Source of the DNA: Aristolochia californica
Lineage: Eukaryota; Streptophyta; Magnoliopsida; Piperales; Aristolochiaceae
DNA: 64,000 bases
Direction of reading: 5' to 3'
Assembly: GCA_029961685.1 (NCBI GenBank)
Contig: JARWKL010000009.1
Coordinates: forward strand, 12,519,237 to 12,583,236
Shown: positions 63,892 through 64,000 of the stretch, piece by piece
How the letters are laid out: the number at the start of each line of letters is the position of its first letter
Numbering within the stretch: the first letter of the stretch is position 1
Position numbers and translations under genes: made by a program
The notes under the pieces: model-generated
The model's database searches: none
What the model was told of the DNA's origin: nothing
Seen by the model: only the letters and a program-made list of their open reading frames with translations

Positions 63892-63917
63892 GGGGGGGGG
63901 GGGGGGGGGGGGGGGGG
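63892..63917 (+). repeat. 26-base G run at the inverted repeat
   Basis: CTACGAGAT is followed by 26 G and then AGTGAAAACTC. The run replaces the AAGGGAAA part of the GAGATGAAGGGAAAAGTG segment, so it starts within the right stem of the inverted repeat. An assembly or polymerase artefact is possible. Confidence 0.7.
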
Positions 63918-64000
63918 AGTGAAAACTCAAGTTTTGATTTATGAAAAAAGTATGCATCTAAAATGGCAATGCATAATGCACAAATGTAGAGAGTGATAAT

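Larger units (their letters stand above)
20450..64000 (-). repeat. Right satellite arm, ~683-bp units in - orientation
   Basis: The same satellite on the opposite strand, running out of the window. On the + strand the unit reads through AATGTAGAGAGAGATAATTCC, TAGGGATTGTAAACTC, a G-rich purine tract, AACCCATAAGTCATTCC, AAATATCCCACCGCACG and GGATCC. The ATATCCCACC block is near 20721, 21400, 22086, 22750, 23433, 24118, 24801, 25483, 26156, 26838, 27521, 28203, 28889, 29549, 30231, 30916, 31592, 32276, 32964, 33627, 34311, 34972, 35658, 36021, 36703, 37389, 38071, 38754, 39438, 40100, 40783, 41445, 42130, 42809, 43488, 44174, 44855, 45519, 46197, 46875, 47560, 48247, 48916, 49579, 50267, 50952, 51635, 52322, 53004, 53664, 54342, 55530, 55801, 56485, 57155, 57884, 58548, 59217, 59894, 60442, 61125, 61495, 62181, 62863 and 63544. 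Normal spacing is 682-686 bp. A group near 662 bp includes five units sharing one 24-bp deletion plus others with private deletions. Confidence 0.97.

Noticed and set aside
20450..64000. TTTAGGG, the plant telomere heptamer, within TTTTTAGGGATTG.
   Set aside because: It occurs once per unit inside unrelated sequence and never in tandem. It does not indicate a telomere and does not prove plant origin.
1..64000. CRISPR-like regular repetition.
   Set aside because: The repeated element is the whole ~680-bp unit with no short repeat and unique spacer structure, and no cas genes are present.
20450..64000. CENP-B-box or known centromere motif in the unit.
   Set aside because: No match to the mammalian CENP-B box pattern by eye, and centromere function cannot be read from sequence alone.
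1..64000. Rolling-circle or 5S/45S rDNA spacer origin of the repeat.
   Set aside because: No rRNA gene, polymerase III box pair or conserved rDNA segment was recognisable in the unit.

Overview
The whole window is tandemly repeated satellite DNA. I find no protein-coding gene, RNA gene, recognisable transposon or CRISPR array. One AT-rich repeat unit (a modal 675-685 bp) is present about 90 times. A genome able to hold more than 64 kb of this must be a repeat-rich eukaryote. A plant with a large genome is my best guess, but nothing in the sequence names a taxon. I do not recognise the satellite as a named family.

Layout. (1) Positions 1-19114: left arm, with units reading on the + strand. 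It contains ~880-bp units with an internal 200-bp duplication, several truncated units and two kinds of higher-order pattern. (2) Positions 19115-19170: a short non-satellite patch, followed by one last left-arm fragment to 19486. (3) Positions 19487-20449: an unrelated spacer made of six old, diverged copies of a different ~160-180 bp tandem repeat. (4) Positions 20450-64000: right arm, the same satellite on the - strand, continuing past the window edge. The two satellite arms are therefore inverted relative to each other around a second, older-looking repeat.

The arms are distinct subfamilies. Right-arm units carry an extra AAC in the segment that reads TTCAACAACCCCAATAGC, where left-arm units read TTCAACCCTAATAGC. 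They also differ at several single bases, and this holds from the first right-arm unit after the spacer. The arms have been homogenised separately. Within the arms, diagnostic variants recur at fixed spacings: a 2.91-kb tetramer and a looser W-Y-X-S-L order in the left arm; a 6.47-kb block, a 2.04-kb trimer and a 2.58-kb block in the right arm.

Rearrangements (a 200-bp duplication, a 24-bp deletion, hybrid units, a mosaic insertion and a 26-nt G run) gather around one imperfect inverted repeat in the unit, CTTTCATCTC...GAGATGAAGG. Several other junctions show 3-5 bp microhomology. All open reading frames of 60-109 codons are chance frames through the repeat. Landmark coordinates were read by eye and are good to about 5 bp. 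No identity percentage was computed.
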